Shown here: one piece after another, positions 29,621-38,996 of the stretch
How positions within the stretch are numbered: position 1 is the stretch's first letter
Layout of the letters: the number at the start of each line of letters is the position of its first letter
Assembly: GCF_024169925.1 (NCBI RefSeq)
Contig: NZ_JALJXF010000001.1
Span: forward strand, 3,044,001 to 3,108,000
Direction of reading: 5' to 3'
Length of the DNA stretch: 64,000 nt
Source: Methylorubrum extorquens
GTDB taxonomy: Bacteria > Pseudomonadota > Alphaproteobacteria > Rhizobiales > Beijerinckiaceae
The notes under the pieces: generated by a model
Told to the model about the DNA's origin: nothing
The model's input: the letters and a program-made list of their open reading frames with translations, nothing else
Databases searched by the model: none
Position numbers and translations under genes: made by a program

Positions 29621-30358
29621 ATGAACAGCGAAGAACGCGACATCATCAACGGCATCTTCCAGCGGCTCGAACAGGCATCCGGCCAGGCCCGGGACGCCGA
29701 TGCGGAGCGCTTCATTGCCGAGAAGCTCCGCAACCAGCCTTACGCGCCCTACGCCATGGCGCAGCTCATCTACGTACAGGAAGAGGCGATCAAGAGCCTC
29801 AACCAGCAGCTCGAACAGGCGCGCCAGCAAGCTCAGTCGCAGCCGGCCGGCGGTGGTGGCGGCGGCTTCCTGTCGAGCATCTTCGGCGGCGGCCAGCGCT
29901 CCGAGCCGCAGCGGCCACCGGCGGGACAGGCCTGGGGCCCGCAGGGTGGCTACGGCCAGCAGGGCGGGTATGGCGGTCCGCAGGGCGGTCCGCAGCCGGG
30001 TTACGGTGGCGCTCCGCAGGGTGGGCCTTGGGGCGGACAGGCGCAGCAGCCCGCGCGCGGCGGCGGCTTCCTGGCGACCGCCCTGCCGATGGCGGCCGGT
30101 GCAGCGGGCGGCATGTTGCTCGGCAGCGCCCTCTCCAATGCCTTCGCGGGCGGCCACTCGCAACTCGGTAGCGCCTCCGCGGCGGGCTTGGCCGGCGGTG
30201 AGACCGGCGGCGGCATGTTCGGTGGCGGCGGCGATCAGGATCTCGGGTCGGCGCTCGGTGGCGGCGACGGCGGCTTCCAAGACGCCTCGTTCGGCGGCGG
30301 CGGCGGCGACGATTTCGGTGGCGACCTCGGCGATGGCGGGGACGACGACTGGGCCTGA
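29621..30358 (+). CDS. DUF2076 domain protein, Gly-rich
   Basis: A 245-residue protein. Residues 1-75 are the DUF2076 region (ERDIINGIFQRLEQASGQAR, PYAPYAMAQLIYVQEEAIKS) predicted as helical/coiled; a Gln/Gly/Pro low-complexity linker follows (GYGQQGGYGGPQGG), then a hydrophobic segment FLATALPMAAGAAGGMLLGSAL and an acidic Gly-rich end (GGDDDWA). Members are periplasmic ligand-binding-sensor-like proteins of unknown role. ATG 29621 is the conserved start MNSEERD. Confidence 0.85.
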   Translation: MNSEERDIINGIFQRLEQASGQARDADAERFIAEKLRNQPYAPYAMAQLIYVQEEAIKSLNQQLEQARQQAQSQPAGGGGGGFLSSIFGGGQRSEPQRPPAGQAWGPQGGYGQQGGYGGPQGGPQPGYGGAPQGGPWGGQAQQPARGGGFLATALPMAAGAAGGMLLGSALSNAFAGGHSQLGSASAAGLAGGETGGGMFGGGGDQDLGSALGGGDGGFQDASFGGGGGDDFGGDLGDGGDDDWA

Positions 30359-30386
30359 TCCCGCCCGCACGTCTTGAATGCTTGCA

Positions 30387-30420
30387 AAGCCCGGCGCCGC
30401 TCCCACGGCGCCGGGCTTCT
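30387..30420 (+). terminator. Bidirectional-type terminator hairpin
   Basis: A 12-base stem (agcccggcgccg / cggcgccgggct) between the convergent DUF2076 and L,D-transpeptidase genes, with a short T-rich flank on each strand (cttctgctttc on plus, gctttgc on minus). It probably serves both genes. Confidence 0.7.
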
Positions 30421-30437
30421 GCTTTCGTAAGATCGCG

Positions 30438-31148
30438 TCAGATCACCTCGACACGGGTGCCCACCGGCGTCCGCTCGTAGAGGTCGATCACGTCCTCGTT
30501 CATCATGCGGATGCAGCCCGAGGACACGTTCTGTCCGATCGTGTGCGGCTCGTTCGTGCCGTGGATGCGGTAGAGCGAGGTGCCGAGGTACATTGCCCGG
30601 GCCCCAAGCGGGTTCTCCGGGCCCCCCACCATGTGCCGCGGAAGGTCCGGGCGCCGCCGCAGCATCTCGGCAGGCGGCGTCCAATCCGGCCATTCCCGCT
30701 TGGCCGAGATCGTCTTCGCACCCGTCCAGACGAAGCCCGGCCGCCCGACACCGATGCCGTAGCGGATCGCTCGGCCCTCCGGCTGGATCAGGTAGAGATA
30801 TTTGGCGTTCGTATCGATGACGATTTGGCCCGCACGACCCGGCCCGTCATAGGCCACAACCTGCCGGGAAAAGCGCGGATCGACGGTACGCGCGATCATT
30901 CCCTCCTCAGGCGCCGGCCGCGTCGGCAGCGCCGCGAACCGGGCGCGCGGCTGCGGGACGGCTAGCGGCCGCGGCTCGCCGAGAGCCCCGTAGCCATCGA
31001 CCGACGCGCGCCGGGCCGGGCTCGACCCATCTCCCGTCATCAGGAACTCGATGAAGCCGCCGCCGTAGCGGCCCGGCTCCGCCTGCGCCACCACGCTCGA
31101 CCCCAGCACCGCGAGCGCCGCCAGCGCCCCGCCCCACTTCGCCCGCAT
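30438..31148 (-). CDS. L,D-transpeptidase (YkuD), periplasmic
   Basis: A 236-residue YkuD enzyme. Signal peptide (MRAKWGGALAALAVLGSSVV, cleavage near AQA-EPG), a linker of about 90 residues, then the catalytic domain with VDPRFSRQVVAYDGPGRAGQ, IHGTNEPHTIG and VSSGCIRMMNEDVIDLY (Cys nucleophile). It differs from the lipoprotein paralogue at 15431-16111 in having a cleavable Sec signal without a lipobox Cys. ATG 31148 sits behind AGGGGCCGGGG. Confidence 0.93.
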   Translation of the reverse strand: MRAKWGGALAALAVLGSSVVAQAEPGRYGGGFIEFLMTGDGSSPARRASVDGYGALGEPRPLAVPQPRARFAALPTRPAPEEGMIARTVDPRFSRQVVAYDGPGRAGQIVIDTNAKYLYLIQPEGRAIRYGIGVGRPGFVWTGAKTISAKREWPDWTPPAEMLRRRPDLPRHMVGGPENPLGARAMYLGTSLYRIHGTNEPHTIGQNVSSGCIRMMNEDVIDLYERTPVGTRVEVI

Positions 31149-31379
31149 CCCCGGCCCCTGCTCTGCACACGTGTGATGCGGCAAGTCTTTTCCGGGTCGT
31201 GCCTGCGGGCGATGAATGGACGTGGTGAATCATTTCCTCCGGGGCTCGAGCCCCCGCTAAGTCCGAGTTGTCGTCAACGGGCCGTAAATGACCCCGCTCC
31301 TCGGAAAACTTTCAGCAAATCGAAACCAGTGCACGGGATTGTGTCAGGCGAAATTTTACCTCGAAGGCCTGTCCGACCG

Positions 31380-32105
31380 ATGATCACCAAGCGCTACCGC
31401 ATCGAGGAAAGCCTGGGCTTGCCCGTTCCGGCGGCCGGTGTCTCTGCGGCTCCGGCCGAGGCAACTCCGAATCCGCGGCTCGACGAAATCCTGACGGCGA
31501 TCAACGACCTGCGCCGCATCACCCAGGCCAGTGCCGGCGAGACCATCGAAGCCTGCCGCCGCGAGCTCAACGATGCGTTCGCGATGCGCCACGAGCTCGA
31601 AGTGATGAAGGAAGCGATCACCCGCACCAAGGGCGAGATCGCCAGCCTCCACCGCTCCGAGACCACGGGCAAGGGCATGCGCCGCGTTGCCGGCGAGCTC
31701 GATGCGGTGGTCGAATCGACCGAGCAGGCCACCTCGACGATCCTCGGCAGCATCGAGCGGATCGAGACCAACGCCAACATGATGCGCGGCCTGCGCCTGC
31801 CCAAGGCTGCCCAGGAGAACGTCGACGGCATCCTCGACAACGTGATCTCAGCCTACGAGGCCTGCAACTTCCAGGATCTGACCGGTCAGCGCATCAGCAA
31901 GATCGTCAACGTGCTGAAATTCGTCGAGGAGCATCTCGACCGCGTTATCGAGGCCTGGAGCGGGCTCGAAGGCTTCCGCGACCTGCTCGCGGTCGAGACC
32001 GCCGTTGTCGATGAGAACGACGAGAGCTCGCTTCTCAACGGCCCGAAGCTTCAGGACGATCCCGGTCACGTCGATCAGTCGGACATCGACGCCCTGTTCG
32101 ACTGA
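31380..32105 (+). CDS. cheZ: Chemotaxis phosphatase CheZ-family protein
   Basis: A 241-residue protein with the CheZ signature [21 protein letters not shown], whose Gln is the catalytic residue that promotes CheY-P dephosphorylation, inside a long helical hairpin, and the C-terminal [10 protein letters not shown] tail that binds CheY in characterised CheZ. The N-terminal third contains [20 protein letters not shown], typical of the alphaproteobacterial form. ATG 31380 starts [13 protein letters not shown]. No other chemotaxis gene is present in the window, so it is an isolated copy. Confidence 0.88.
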   Translation: MITKRYRIEESLGLPVPAAGVSAAPAEATPNPRLDEILTAINDLRRITQASAGETIEACRRELNDAFAMRHELEVMKEAITRTKGEIASLHRSETTGKGMRRVAGELDAVVESTEQATSTILGSIERIETNANMMRGLRLPKAAQENVDGILDNVISAYEACNFQDLTGQRISKIVNVLKFVEEHLDRVIEAWSGLEGFRDLLAVETAVVDENDESSLLNGPKLQDDPGHVDQSDIDALFD

Positions 32106-32200
32106 CGCTTCCCGTCACAGGGCCATCGCTTGGAGCGATTGTCCTGGCTGAGGCGACCGCGGCCCTTTCAACCGGAATCGCCGCGGCTTACATCGGGGCC

Positions 32201-34249
32201 ATGAGCCGCGCGACCCGATCCGCCTTCGACGACGTCCCGCCCGACGGGTTCGACGAGGACGAGGCCGAGGCTGCCTCCCTCGACGAGGCGCCCGAGATCG
32301 ACTTCGATTTCGAGCCCGGCGCCGTCCAGGCGGGCGCCGAGATCATCCGCCGGTTCTGGTCGACCCTGCCGACCTCGCCGGGCGTGTACCGGATGTTCGA
32401 CGCCAAGGGCGACGTGCTCTACGTTGGCAAGGCCAAGAACTTGAAGGCCCGCGTCGGCTCCTACGCCCGCGGTCAGGCGCATTCCAACCGCATCGCCCGG
32501 ATGATCGCCCAGACGGCGGCGATGGAGTTCGTCACCACGGCGACCGAGACGGAAGCGCTGCTGCTGGAGGCCAACCTCATCAAGCAGCTGAAGCCGCGCT
32601 TCAACGTGCTGATGCGGGACGACAAGTCGTTCCCCTACATCCTGCTGACCAGCGACGGGCCGGCGCCGCAGATCGTCAAGCATCGCGGCGCACGCCGCCG
32701 AAAGGGCAATTATTACGGTCCCTTCGCCAATGTCTGGGCGGTCAACCGCACCGTCAACGCGCTCCAGCGCGCCTTCCTGATGCGGACCTGCTCGGACAGC
32801 TATTACGAGAACCGCACCCGGCCCTGCCTGCTCTATCAGATCAAGCGCTGCTCCGGCCCCTGCACCGGCGAGATCGCCCTGGACGACTATACCTCCCTCG
32901 CCGACAGCGCCCGCGCCTTCCTCTCGGGCAAGTCGAACGCGGTGAAGGACCGGATGCGCGAGGAGATGCAGCGCGCCTCCGAAGCCCTCGAATTCGAGCG
33001 TGCCGCGCGTTTCCGCGACCGGATCGCCGCACTCTCGGCGATCCAGGGCGTGCAGGGGGTGAACACGCAAGGCGTCGAGGAGGCCGACGTGTTCGCCATC
33101 GACGAGCAGGCGGGCCAGTTCTGCATCGAGGTGTTCTTCTTCCGCAACTTCCAGAACTGGGGCAACCGCGCCTACTTCCCCAAGGCGGACCGCTCCATGA
33201 GCGTGGACGAGGTGCTGGCCTCGTTCATTTCGCAGTTCTACGACGACAAGCCGGCCCCGCGGCTCGTCCTCGTCAGCCACACGATCGAGGATGCCGAACT
33301 CGTGGCCGCCGCCCTCTCGAGCCGGGTCGAGCACCGCGTCGAGGTCCACCAGCCGCAGCGGGGCGAGCGCAAGAACCTCGTCGAGTACGCGCAACGCAAC
33401 GCCAAGGAGGCGCTCGGGCGCCGGCTCGCCGACACCGCCTCGCAGGGCAAGCTCCTCGTCGCGCTGGGCCAGTCCTTCGGGCTCGACAAGCCGCCGCGGC
33501 GGGTCGAAGTCTACGACAATTCGCACATTTCCGGCACGGCGGCAGTCGGCGGCATGATCGTCGCCGGGCCGACCGGCTTCATGAAGACGCATTACCGCAC
33601 CTTCAACATCAAGTCGGAGGAACTGACCCCCGGCGACGATTTCGGAATGATGCGCGAGGTGCTGACCCGCCGCTTCAAGCGGCTGGCCAAGGAGGCGCCG
33701 CGCACGCCACAGGAAGGCGAGGCCGGCGAGCCGCAGGCCCCGGAGCAAGCCGTTCCGGCGGTGGCCGAGGTGCCGGACGATCCCGATGCCTTCCCCGCCT
33801 GGCCCGACCTCGTGCTGATCGACGGCGGCGCCGGACAATTGGAGGCGGCCCGCGCCTCGCTCGCCGAGATTGGCGTGACCGGCGTGCCCCTGGTCGGTAT
33901 CGCCAAGGGCCGCGACCGCGATGCCGGCCGCGAGACCTTCTTCGTCCCCGGCCGCAGCCCGTTCAAGCTGCCGCCGCGCGATCCCGTGCTCTATTTCGTA
34001 CAGCGCCTACGCGACGAGGCCCACCGTTTCGCCATCGGCACCCACCGCGCACGGCGCAAGCGGGAGATGACGAAAAACCCGCTCGACGAGATCGCCGGGA
34101 TCGGCCCCACTCGCAAGCGCGCACTGCTGCACCATTTCGGGACGGTGAAAGCCATCGAACGCGCCGCCTTGGAGGATCTCGCCAAGGCGCCCGGCGTGAA
34201 CGCCGCCACTGCGCGGGCGGTCTACGACTTCTTCCACGCCAATGCTTGA
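32201..34249 (+). CDS. uvrC: Excinuclease ABC subunit C
   Basis: Makes both incisions in UvrABC nucleotide-excision repair. 682 residues: GIY-YIG nuclease at about 60-145 ([20 protein letters not shown]), CSGPCTGEI segment, UVR motif [14 protein letters not shown], the second (RNase H-like) nuclease region with [12 protein letters not shown] and [14 protein letters not shown], and C-terminal helix-hairpin-helix [21 protein letters not shown] ~50-residue acidic N-terminal extension precedes the nuclease. Followed by pgsA with an 8-base overlap. Confidence 0.97.
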   Translation: MSRATRSAFDDVPPDGFDEDEAEAASLDEAPEIDFDFEPGAVQAGAEIIRRFWSTLPTSPGVYRMFDAKGDVLYVGKAKNLKARVGSYARGQAHSNRIARMIAQTAAMEFVTTATETEALLLEANLIKQLKPRFNVLMRDDKSFPYILLTSDGPAPQIVKHRGARRRKGNYYGPFANVWAVNRTVNALQRAFLMRTCSDSYYENRTRPCLLYQIKRCSGPCTGEIALDDYTSLADSARAFLSGKSNAVKDRMREEMQRASEALEFERAARFRDRIAALSAIQGVQGVNTQGVEEADVFAIDEQAGQFCIEVFFFRNFQNWGNRAYFPKADRSMSVDEVLASFISQFYDDKPAPRLVLVSHTIEDAELVAAALSSRVEHRVEVHQPQRGERKNLVEYAQRNAKEALGRRLADTASQGKLLVALGQSFGLDKPPRRVEVYDNSHISGTAAVGGMIVAGPTGFMKTHYRTFNIKSEELTPGDDFGMMREVLTRRFKRLAKEAPRTPQEGEAGEPQAPEQAVPAVAEVPDDPDAFPAWPDLVLIDGGAGQLEAARASLAEIGVTGVPLVGIAKGRDRDAGRETFFVPGRSPFKLPPRDPVLYFVQRLRDEAHRFAIGTHRARRKREMTKNPLDEIAGIGPTRKRALLHHFGTVKAIERAALEDLAKAPGVNAATARAVYDFFHANA

Positions 34250-34934
34250 GCCGAGCCCCGTGCCGAGAGAGCCCGCACCCGATGCAGCGACGACGCGGTT
34301 GACGCCCCCGGCCGCCCATGATTTCACCCCGCCGATGAACGCCGTCCTCCCCCGACGCCGGTCGCAGGCCTGGACGCTCGCGAACTGCCTCACCTACGGC
34401 CGCCTCGTCGCGGTGCCGGTCGTCGTCGTCCTGCTGTTCTGGCCGGACGAGTTCGCCGCGCGCTGGACCGCCTTCGGCGTGTTCGTGGCCGCCGCGATCA
34501 CCGACTATCTCGACGGCTACGTCGCCCGCGCCTGGGCGCAGAGTTCGGCGCTCGGGCGGATGCTCGACCCCATTGCCGACAAGCTCCTCGTCGCCGCCCT
34601 CCTCCTCATGCTGGCCGCCGACCGCACTATCGCCGGCATGTCGCTCTGGGCGGCCATCGTCATCCTGTGCCGCGAGGTGCTGGTTTCCGGCCTGCGCGAG
34701 TATCTGGCGGAGCTGAAAGTCGGCCTGCCGGTCAGCCGCATCGCCAAGTGGAAGACGACGGTGCAGCTCATCGCCCTCGGCTTCCTCGTCGCCGGCCCGG
34801 CCGGCGACGCCGTCCTTCCCGGCAGTCTCACCGCCGGCATCGTTCTGCTCTGGCTCGCCGCCGCCCTCACGCTCTACACCGGCTGGGACTACATGAGGGC
34901 CGGGATCCGGCACGTGATCGACGATCCGCGCTGA
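34242..34934 (+). CDS. pgsA: CDP-diacylglycerol-glycerol-3-phosphate 3-phosphatidyltransferase
   Basis: Forms phosphatidylglycerol phosphate, the committed step to PG and cardiolipin, in the inner membrane. The CDP-alcohol phosphotransferase motif D-x2-D-G-x2-A-R-x8-G-x3-D-x3-D is complete: [19 protein letters not shown] then MLDPIADK. Five to six membrane helices. The called start at 34242 overlaps uvrC by 8 bases and gives a 31-residue Pro-rich extension; ATG 34335 ([20 protein letters not shown]) would give the usual N-terminus and is a real alternative. Confidence 0.93.
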   Translation: MLEPSPVPREPAPDAATTRLTPPAAHDFTPPMNAVLPRRRSQAWTLANCLTYGRLVAVPVVVVLLFWPDEFAARWTAFGVFVAAAITDYLDGYVARAWAQSSALGRMLDPIADKLLVAALLLMLAADRTIAGMSLWAAIVILCREVLVSGLREYLAELKVGLPVSRIAKWKTTVQLIALGFLVAGPAGDAVLPGSLTAGIVLLWLAAALTLYTGWDYMRAGIRHVIDDPR

Positions 34935-34940
34935 AGCGCC

Positions 34941-35032
34941 CGTCATCGCGAGCGAATGCGAAGCGATCCAGATCGCGGCATGTCCGGAAAGAGCGGAGCC
35001 CTGGATTGCTTCGGCTCCGCCTCGCAATGACG
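34941..35032. repeat. Inverted-repeat (REP/RPE-like) element
   Basis: Left arm from cgtcatcgcgagcg (34941) and right arm ending gcctcgcaatgacg (35032) are imperfect inverted copies, with internal arms aagcgatccag and ctggattgctt. The cgtcattgcgagg / aagcaatccag type is frequent in alphaproteobacterial intergenic DNA. Lies between pgsA and moaD, so it is likely transcribed in the same mRNA. Confidence 0.8.
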
Positions 35033-35079
35033 GCACGCAGGCGCCTTTGCGCGTTCACATCAACGAGGACGATTCCAAG

Positions 35080-35331
35080 ATGAAGCTCGTCTACTTCGCC
35101 TGGGTGCGCGAGCGCGTTGGCAAGCCCGAGGAGACGGTGAGCCCGCCCGACGGCGTCGCCACCGTCGCCGACCTGATCGGCTGGCTGAAGACACGGGGCG
35201 AGGAATACGCCTACGCCTTCGAGAACGAGGGCGTGGTGCGCGCCGCCATCGACCGGGTCCACGCCAAGCCCGGCAGCGCCATCGCCGGAGCGCAGGAGAT
35301 TGCCTTCTTCCCACCGATGACGGGCGGTTAG
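35080..35331 (+). CDS. moaD: Molybdopterin synthase sulfur carrier subunit MoaD
   Basis: An 83-residue ubiquitin-like sulfur carrier ending in the obligatory PPMTGG, whose terminal Gly receives the thiocarboxylate used to make molybdopterin. Beta-grasp pattern: MKLVYFAWVRERVG..., with TVADLIGWLKTRG as helix. It follows uvrC-pgsA, as in several alphaproteobacteria, but its partner moaE does not follow; the next gene is on the other strand. Confidence 0.94.
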   Translation: MKLVYFAWVRERVGKPEETVSPPDGVATVADLIGWLKTRGEEYAYAFENEGVVRAAIDRVHAKPGSAIAGAQEIAFFPPMTGG

Positions 35332-35335
35332 GCCC

Positions 35336-36265
35336 TCAGCTCAGCGCGTCCCGGAACGCGTTGAGGTTGGCGCGCATCATCTCCAGATAGCCCGGCGCCG
35401 GCCCACCCGGCGCGCTCAGCGCGTCGGAGTAGATCCGCCCGCCGACCTTGGCACCGCTCTCGCGGGCGATCTGCTGCATCAGCCGCGGGTCGGCGATGCT
35501 TTCCACGAACACCGCCGGTACCTTGTCCCGGCGAATCTGGCGGATGATGCGGGCAACGTCCTTCGGACCGGCCTCGCTATCCGTGGAGATGCCCTGCGGC
35601 GCCAGGAAGCGCATGCCGTAGGCGGCGCTGAAATAGCCGAAGGAATCGTGCGTGGTGATGATGCGTCGCCGCTCCTCCGGGATCCCGGCGAGCGCCGAGC
35701 GGATCTCCCCGTCCAGCGCATCGAGCTTCTGCGTGTAGGCGGCGGCGTTCGCGGCGTAGAACGAGGCGTGGTCCGGGTCGGCGGCGCTGAGGCCGTCGCG
35801 GATGTTGGCGACGTAGAGCTTGGCATTCGCCACGTTCTGCCAGGCATGCGGATCGGGGTGGTCGCCGTGATCGTGTCCGTGATCCTCGGCGTGATCGTGG
35901 TCGTGGCTGCCCGCGACCGTCTTCACCCCCTTCGAAGCGATGGTGACCGGCGCCTTGGTGCCCGAGGCCTTGATCAGCCGTTCGATCCAGCCCTCGAAGC
36001 CGAGGCCGTTGACGACGACGAGATTCGCCTCGGCCAGCTTGCGGGCGTCGCCCGGCGTTGGGGAGTAGCCGTGAGCGTCGGCGTCGGGTCCGACGAGGCT
36101 CGTCACGGCGACCTGATCGCCGCCGACCTGCGAAACGAGGTCGGCCAGGATCGAGAAGGTCGCCACTGCCTTCAGCCGCGCCCCCTCCGCCGCGGCCATC
36201 GACGGCGCAAGGCCGAGCAGCACCAGAACAACGATGGCGACGCCGCGCCCCACGCCCAAACCCAT
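35336..36265 (-). CDS. Metal ABC transporter substrate-binding protein (Zn/Mn type)
   Basis: A 309-residue periplasmic cluster A-I binding protein. Signal peptide (GVAIVVLVLLGLAPSMAAAE), metal ligands H65 (DADAHGYSPT), H140 (DPHAWQN), H206 (TTHDSFGYF) and an acidic residue in the FVESIADP region; a His/Asp-rich loop at 121-136 (HDHDHAEDHGHDHGDH) is typical of ZnuA-like proteins. No permease or ATPase gene is adjacent. A perfect 21-base palindrome 26 bases upstream of the ATG is probably a Zur operator, favouring zinc over manganese. Confidence 0.87.
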   Translation of the reverse strand: MGLGVGRGVAIVVLVLLGLAPSMAAAEGARLKAVATFSILADLVSQVGGDQVAVTSLVGPDADAHGYSPTPGDARKLAEANLVVVNGLGFEGWIERLIKASGTKAPVTIASKGVKTVAGSHDHDHAEDHGHDHGDHPDPHAWQNVANAKLYVANIRDGLSAADPDHASFYAANAAAYTQKLDALDGEIRSALAGIPEERRRIITTHDSFGYFSAAYGMRFLAPQGISTDSEAGPKDVARIIRQIRRDKVPAVFVESIADPRLMQQIARESGAKVGGRIYSDALSAPGGPAPGYLEMMRANLNAFRDALS

Positions 36266-36290
36266 ACCGACACTCCTCCGCTTAGCCGCG

Positions 36291-36311
36291 GTGATAATGT
36301 AACATTATCAC
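36291..36311 (-). promoter_or_regulatory. 21-bp perfect palindrome, probable Zur operator
   Basis: gtgataatgt-a-acattatcac, perfectly symmetric around 36301, located 26 bases upstream of the metal-binding-protein ATG. TGATAATGTnACATTATCA-type palindromes are recognised by Fur-family Zur repressors. Nearest plus-strand gene (36484) is 170 bases away and is less likely to be its target. Confidence 0.72.
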
Positions 36312-36483
36312 ATTGCCAAGAGCCGGGTGGCGATTGTGCAGCGCAGAACGTGCCGGGCTGCCAACATGGAGAAGGTTTCATGGAGCAGACACAAACCGGA
36401 GACGAGCGGACACACGCGAGAGACGGAGCGGACCCATCCTCTCGGGGTCGGGGCAAGGGCCCCTGAACGGTGGAGGGTGTGTG

Positions 36484-37032
36484 ATGACCAAGCCGAACCT
36501 GAGCAAGCGAAGCAGGGCCGGGCTCCTGCTGGCGGGGCTGGCGGTCCTCGGTGCGGCCGGCCTCGGGTCCGCGGCGGTGCATGCCGGCGACTGGGGCGGC
36601 CCCTTCGCGGACGGCCCCCACGGCCATCGGCACGGGCGCTGGTCGGCGCTCTCGGCCGAGGACCGAGCGGCCTTCGCCGATGCCCGCCTCGCCGGCCTGC
36701 ATGCCGGACTGAAGCTGAACCCCGAGCAGGAGAAGCTATGGCCGCCGGTCGAGACGGCCCTGCGCGATCTCTCGAAGCAGCGCGCCGCCCAGCGTGAGGC
36801 GCGGCGGGAGCGCGGCCGGATGGTCGACGACGCCCCCGGCACGCTCCGCGCCATGGCCGACGCGGCCACCGCTCGTGGCGAAGCCCTGCGCAAGCTCGCC
36901 GATGCCAGCACGCCGCTCTTCGCCAGCCTGGACGAAGGCCAGAAGCGCCGCGCCATGGTGCTCGCCCGGCCGATGCGCCCCTTCGGCGGACCGCACAAGC
37001 ACGGGCACCGGCACGGGGGCGAGCGCGACTGA
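36484..37032 (+). CDS. Spy/CpxP family periplasmic chaperone-like protein
   Basis: A 182-residue exported protein: basic N-terminus and signal (SRAGLLLAGLAVLGAAGLGS), then a helical, charged domain with an LTxxQ-like helix (LNPEQEKLWPPVETALRDLS) and a second (ASLDEGQKRRAMVLARPM), the pattern of the Spy/CpxP family. The N-terminal mature part and C-terminus are His-rich (GPHGHRHGRW, HKHGHRHGG), suggesting metal binding. GGAGGG 9 bases upstream supports ATG 36484. Confidence 0.85.
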   Translation: MTKPNLSKRSRAGLLLAGLAVLGAAGLGSAAVHAGDWGGPFADGPHGHRHGRWSALSAEDRAAFADARLAGLHAGLKLNPEQEKLWPPVETALRDLSKQRAAQREARRERGRMVDDAPGTLRAMADAATARGEALRKLADASTPLFASLDEGQKRRAMVLARPMRPFGGPHKHGHRHGGERD

Positions 37033-37124
37033 AGGACAGCGGTCGCTTGATCCGCGAGCCGCGCGGCGGCAAACACCGCGGGCTCCGGTCGTTCCGGCCG
37101 GGGTCAGCACAGACACGGTACACG

Positions 37125-38915
37125 ATGGCGCGCCGGCCGCTTCTGAGAGGCGACACCCTTCCCCTGCTCGGGCGGCTCTGGCGGGAATGGCTCTCACCCC
37201 ACCGCGCGACGCTCGCGGTGGTCCTCGTGCTGATCACCGTCGTCGGCGCGGCGACGGGGCTCTACCCGGCCCTCATCAAGGCCGCCTTCGACGCGTTCGA
37301 CCGCAAGGACATGAGCGCGCTGGCCTACGGCCCGCTCATCGTCATCGCCGTCACATCCGCCCGCGGCTTCGCCCTGTTCGGGCAGACGGTGCTGACCAAC
37401 CGGGTCGTCACCCGCGTCGAGGCCGACATGCAGGCCGCGCTCTACGCCCACCTGATCGATGCCGACCTCGCCCAACTCGGCCGCGAGAGCCCGGCGGCCT
37501 TCACCCAGCGCTTTACCACCGACTTCGCCTTCATCAAGGAGGCGCTGACCCGCATCTCGACGGTGCTGCTGCGCGATGTGGCGATGCTGGCCGCGCTCGT
37601 GATCGCGCTGGTCTGGATGGACCCGCTGCTGACGCTCGCCGCCGCGGTCACGGCCCCCCTTGTCGCCGGCCCGGTCAACCGGATCGGCAAGCGGCTGCGC
37701 CAGGTCTCGACCACGACCCAGGAGCAGATGGGCGCGACCGCGAGCCTCATCACCGAGAGCCTCCAGGGCGCCCGCGTCGCCAAGACCTACGCGCTGGAAG
37801 GCTATCTCAAGGACCGCGCGGCCCAGGCGCTCGACGAGGTGCGCCGCCTCAAGATGAAGGCGGCCAACGCGCGCGGCCGGCTCGACCCGCTGATGGAGAT
37901 CGGCGGCGGTCTCGCGGTGGCGGGCGTGCTCGTGCTGGTGGGCCAGCGGGTGATGTCGGGTGACCGCACCGTCGGCGACTTCACCGGCTATGTCGCCGCG
38001 CTCCTGCTCGCCGCGCAGCCGGCCCGGGCGCTCGGCACCCTCAACGCCATCCTTCAGGAGGCGGCGGCGGCGCTGACGCGCTACTTCGCCCTGATGGACG
38101 AGCAGCCGACGATCCGCGAATCCGCGTCGGCCCGTCCACTCACGGTGTCGCGGGGCGAGATCCGCTTCGAGGCCGTGCATTTTCGCTACCGGGCCGACGC
38201 GCCCGCCCTGGAGGGCATCGACCTCGTGGTGCCCGCGGGCTCGACCACGGCGCTGGTCGGTCGCTCCGGCTCGGGCAAATCCTCGCTGCTCAACCTCGTC
38301 CCCCGGCTTCAGGACGTGACGGCGGGCCGGGTTCTCATCGACGGCACCGACGTGCGCGACGTAACCATCGCCTCCCTGCGCGCGGCGATCGCGGTGGTGT
38401 CGCAGGAAGTCGTGCTGTTCGACGACACCGTCGCCGCCAATATCGGCTTCGGCCGGCCCGGCGCGACGCAGGACGAGATCGAGGCGGCGGCGCGGGCCGC
38501 GGCGGCGCACGGCTTCATCACGCGTCTGGGCGAGGGCTACGCGTTCCGGGTCGGGCCGGGCGGCGGCCGGCTCTCGGGGGGCGAGCGCCAGCGTATCTCG
38601 CTCGCCCGCGCCTTCCTCAAGAACGCGCCGATCCTGCTCCTCGACGAGGCGACCTCCGCCCTCGATTCCGAATCCGAGCATCTCGTGCAGGAGGCGCTGG
38701 AGCGGCTGATGCGCGGGCGCACGACGCTGGTCATCGCCCACCGCCTCTCGACCGTACGCGAGGCGGGCCGCATCGCGGTGCTGGAGGCGGGCCGGGTGAT
38801 CGAACTCGGACGCCACGATGAGTTGGTGGCCGCAAGCGGGACCTATGCACGCCTCCACCGGCTGCAATTGTCGGACGATTCCGGCGTATCGAGAGCGCAG
38901 GCGGCCCCCGTCTGA
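37125..38915 (+). CDS. ABC transporter, fused permease/ATPase (MsbA type)
   Basis: A 596-residue half-transporter: six membrane helices in the first ~320 residues (FVAALLLAAQPARALGTLNA region closes it) and a C-terminal ATPase with Walker A GRSGSGKSSL, Q-loop VVSQEVVLFDDTV, signature LSGGERQRISLARAFL, Walker B ILLLDEATSALD and H-loop IAHRLST. The layout matches MsbA/lipid or drug exporters that act as homodimers. The substrate is not inferable. ATG 37125 is used; an upstream in-frame ATG adds 26 residues. Confidence 0.93.
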   Translation: MARRPLLRGDTLPLLGRLWREWLSPHRATLAVVLVLITVVGAATGLYPALIKAAFDAFDRKDMSALAYGPLIVIAVTSARGFALFGQTVLTNRVVTRVEADMQAALYAHLIDADLAQLGRESPAAFTQRFTTDFAFIKEALTRISTVLLRDVAMLAALVIALVWMDPLLTLAAAVTAPLVAGPVNRIGKRLRQVSTTTQEQMGATASLITESLQGARVAKTYALEGYLKDRAAQALDEVRRLKMKAANARGRLDPLMEIGGGLAVAGVLVLVGQRVMSGDRTVGDFTGYVAALLLAAQPARALGTLNAILQEAAAALTRYFALMDEQPTIRESASARPLTVSRGEIRFEAVHFRYRADAPALEGIDLVVPAGSTTALVGRSGSGKSSLLNLVPRLQDVTAGRVLIDGTDVRDVTIASLRAAIAVVSQEVVLFDDTVAANIGFGRPGATQDEIEAAARAAAAHGFITRLGEGYAFRVGPGGGRLSGGERQRISLARAFLKNAPILLLDEATSALDSESEHLVQEALERLMRGRTTLVIAHRLSTVREAGRIAVLEAGRVIELGRHDELVAASGTYARLHRLQLSDDSGVSRAQAAPV

Positions 38916-38996
38916 CAGCGGTGGCATGAATCGACCGGCCCCGTGCGACCCGCACGGCCTCTCGCGCGTAATTCCCGGTCACGGCGGGAGACAGGA

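Noticed and set aside
32168..33838. A 556-codon minus-strand frame opposite uvrC
   Set aside because: Mirror of uvrC codon structure; no recognisable protein family, no ribosome site.
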